Below, piece after piece: positions 62,929-64,000 of a DNA stretch of 64,000 nucleotides. The notes beneath the pieces are model-generated. The model saw only the letters and a program-made list of their open reading frames with translations. It was not told the DNA's origin and ran no database searches. Within the stretch, counting starts at the first letter, position 1. Each line of letters begins with the position of its first letter. The stretch is from Alloalcanivorax balearicus MACL04 (GTDB lineage Bacteria; Pseudomonadota; Gammaproteobacteria; Pseudomonadales; Alcanivoracaceae). The DNA lies in contig NZ_ARXS01000006.1 of NCBI RefSeq assembly GCF_025532145.1, positions 124,001-188,000 on the forward strand. Direction: 5' to 3'. The position numbers and the translations under genes were made by a program.

Positions 62929-64000
62929 ATGAACTTCAAACGCATGACCGACCTGGATCTGAAGGGCAAGCGGGTACTGATCCGTGAAGACCTGAACGTG
63001 CCGGTCAAAGAGGGCAAGGTCACCAGTGACGCACGCATCCGTGCTTCCCTGCCGACCATTGAGCACGCGCTGAAGGCCGGTGCCCGGGTGATGCTGATGT
63101 CCCACCTGGGCCGCCCCAGTGAAGGGGAGTACGAAGAGCAGTTCTCCCTGAAACCGGTGGCCGAGCACCTGGGAACCCTGCTGGGCCGGGAAGTGCCGCT
63201 GGTGAAGGACTGGCTCGACGGTGTCGAGGTGGCCGAGGGCGAGGTCGTGCTGTGCGAGAACGTGCGTTTCAATAAAGGCGAAAAGAAGGACGACGAGGCG
63301 TTGTCACAGAAGATGGCGGCGCTGTGTGATATCTATGTGATGGATGCCTTCGGCACCGCTCACCGCGCCCAGGCGTCCACCCACGGGGTCGGCAAGTTCG
63401 CCCCGGTGGCCTGCGCCGGTCCGCTGTTGGCCAATGAGTTGGATGCGCTGTCCAAGGCGCTGGACAACCCGGCCAAGCCGCTGGTGGCGATCGTCGGCGG
63501 TTCCAAGGTGTCCACCAAACTGGAAGTACTGGAAGCGCTGGCCGACAAAGTGGATCAACTGATCGTCGGCGGTGGCATCGCCAATACCTTCCTGGCGGCG
63601 GAAGGGCTGCCGGTGGGCAAATCCCTGCATGAGCCGGATTTGCTCGACGCGGCTCGTAAAATCGCCACCAAGGTGCACATTCCGCTGCCGGTGGATGTAG
63701 TGGTGGCCACGGAATTTTCCGCCGACGCGGAAGCGGTGACCAAGAAGGTGGAAGAGGTGAACGAGGATGACATGATCCTCGACGTGGGCCCGCAAACCGC
63801 CCATGTCTTCGCCGCGCTGATGAAGGAAGCCCGCACCATCATCTGGAACGGCCCGGTGGGCGTGTTCGAGTTCGATCAGTTCGGTGAGGGCACCGAGGAA
63901 ATGGCCGAGGCCATCGCCGACAGCGAAGCGTTCTCCATCGCCGGCGGCGGTGACACCCTGGCCGCGGTGGACAAGTATGAAATCGCCGACCGCATCAGCT
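62929..64000 (+). CDS. pgk: Phosphoglycerate kinase, 3' partial
   Basis: The gene runs off the right edge after about 357 codons of an expected 390 or so. [29 protein letters not shown] is the family start. It contains [48 protein letters not shown] and the nucleotide loop [18 protein letters not shown], with GGGDTLAAV near the edge. It converts 1,3-bisphosphoglycerate and ADP to 3-phosphoglycerate and ATP in glycolysis. It follows epd by 73 bases, and fba would be expected next by comparison with Pseudomonas. Confidence 0.96.
   Translation, partial: MNFKRMTDLDLKGKRVLIREDLNVPVKEGKVTSDARIRASLPTIEHALKAGARVMLMSHLGRPSEGEYEEQFSLKPVAEHLGTLLGREVPLVKDWLDGVEVAEGEVVLCENVRFNKGEKKDDEALSQKMAALCDIYVMDAFGTAHRAQASTHGVGKFAPVACAGPLLANELDALSKALDNPAKPLVAIVGGSKVSTKLEVLEALADKVDQLIVGGGIANTFLAAEGLPVGKSLHEPDLLDAARKIATKVHIPLPVDVVVATEFSADAEAVTKKVEEVNEDDMILDVGPQTAHVFAALMKEARTIIWNGPVGVFEFDQFGEGTEEMAEAIADSEAFSIAGGGDTLAAVDKYEIADRIS

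Overview
This is a GC-rich bacterial chromosome segment, most likely from a gammaproteobacterium near Alcanivorax/Alloalcanivorax in the Pseudomonadales/Oceanospirillales. That placement is an inference. It rests on Pseudomonas-like gene order (metX-metW-rdgB-hemW; trmB/thiG/thiS; rpoH-ftsX-ftsE-ftsY-M16-M16-rsmD; metK plus regulator; tkt-epd-pgk), on Pseudomonas-type REP palindromes in the gaps, and on individual protein families. No rRNA, tRNA, CRISPR array, prophage or insertion sequence was seen.

Layout. 0-2.4 kb: the end of a TRAP transporter operon and a VapBC toxin-antitoxin pair. 2.5-6.9 kb: a fatty-acid desaturase, an orphan hydantoinase A and mutM. 7-12.6 kb: a structured leader before a small exported protein, a small outer-membrane barrel and a two-gene RND efflux pump. 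13-29 kb: a conserved housekeeping block (hemW, rdgB, metW, metX, an MFS transporter, an outer-membrane protein, trmB, thiG, thiS, DUF423, rpoH behind a perfect CIRCE operator, ftsX/E/Y, two M16 peptidases, rsmD). 29-39.5 kb: transporters and scavenging enzymes (CaCA antiporter, AI-2E family exporter, a lipoprotein, ppnP, patatin, codB-codA, MATE, M20 hydrolase). 39.6-42.7 kb: the glutathione-dependent formaldehyde operon with a divergent LysR regulator. 42.8-48 kb: a methyl-cycle cluster (ArsR/methyltransferase regulator, metK, SAH riboswitch, ahcY, metF). 48.3-54.9 kb: a tricarboxylate-transporter cassette (porin, TctC, TctB, TctA) followed by a CitA/DcuS-like sensor kinase that is frameshifted in this sequence and its response regulator. 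54.9-59.5 kb: three tandem poly-glycine beta-propeller lipoproteins and a ZIP metal transporter, apparently one operon. 59.8-64 kb: tkt, epd and the start of pgk.

The most notable points are: (1) the propeller-lipoprotein x3 + ZIP operon, which looks like an undescribed cell-surface system; (2) a textbook CIRCE operator in front of rpoH, which would put sigma-32 under HrcA; (3) SAH sensing at two levels in one cluster (SahR-like regulator and SAH riboswitch); (4) a family of REP palindromes whose stems differ by compensating changes, present at twelve intergenic loci up to 39.6 kb and absent afterwards; (5) two further short repeat or structure families at gene ends and in intercistronic gaps; (6) the accessory 48-59.5 kb block lying between genes (metK/regulator and tkt) that are neighbours in Pseudomonas.
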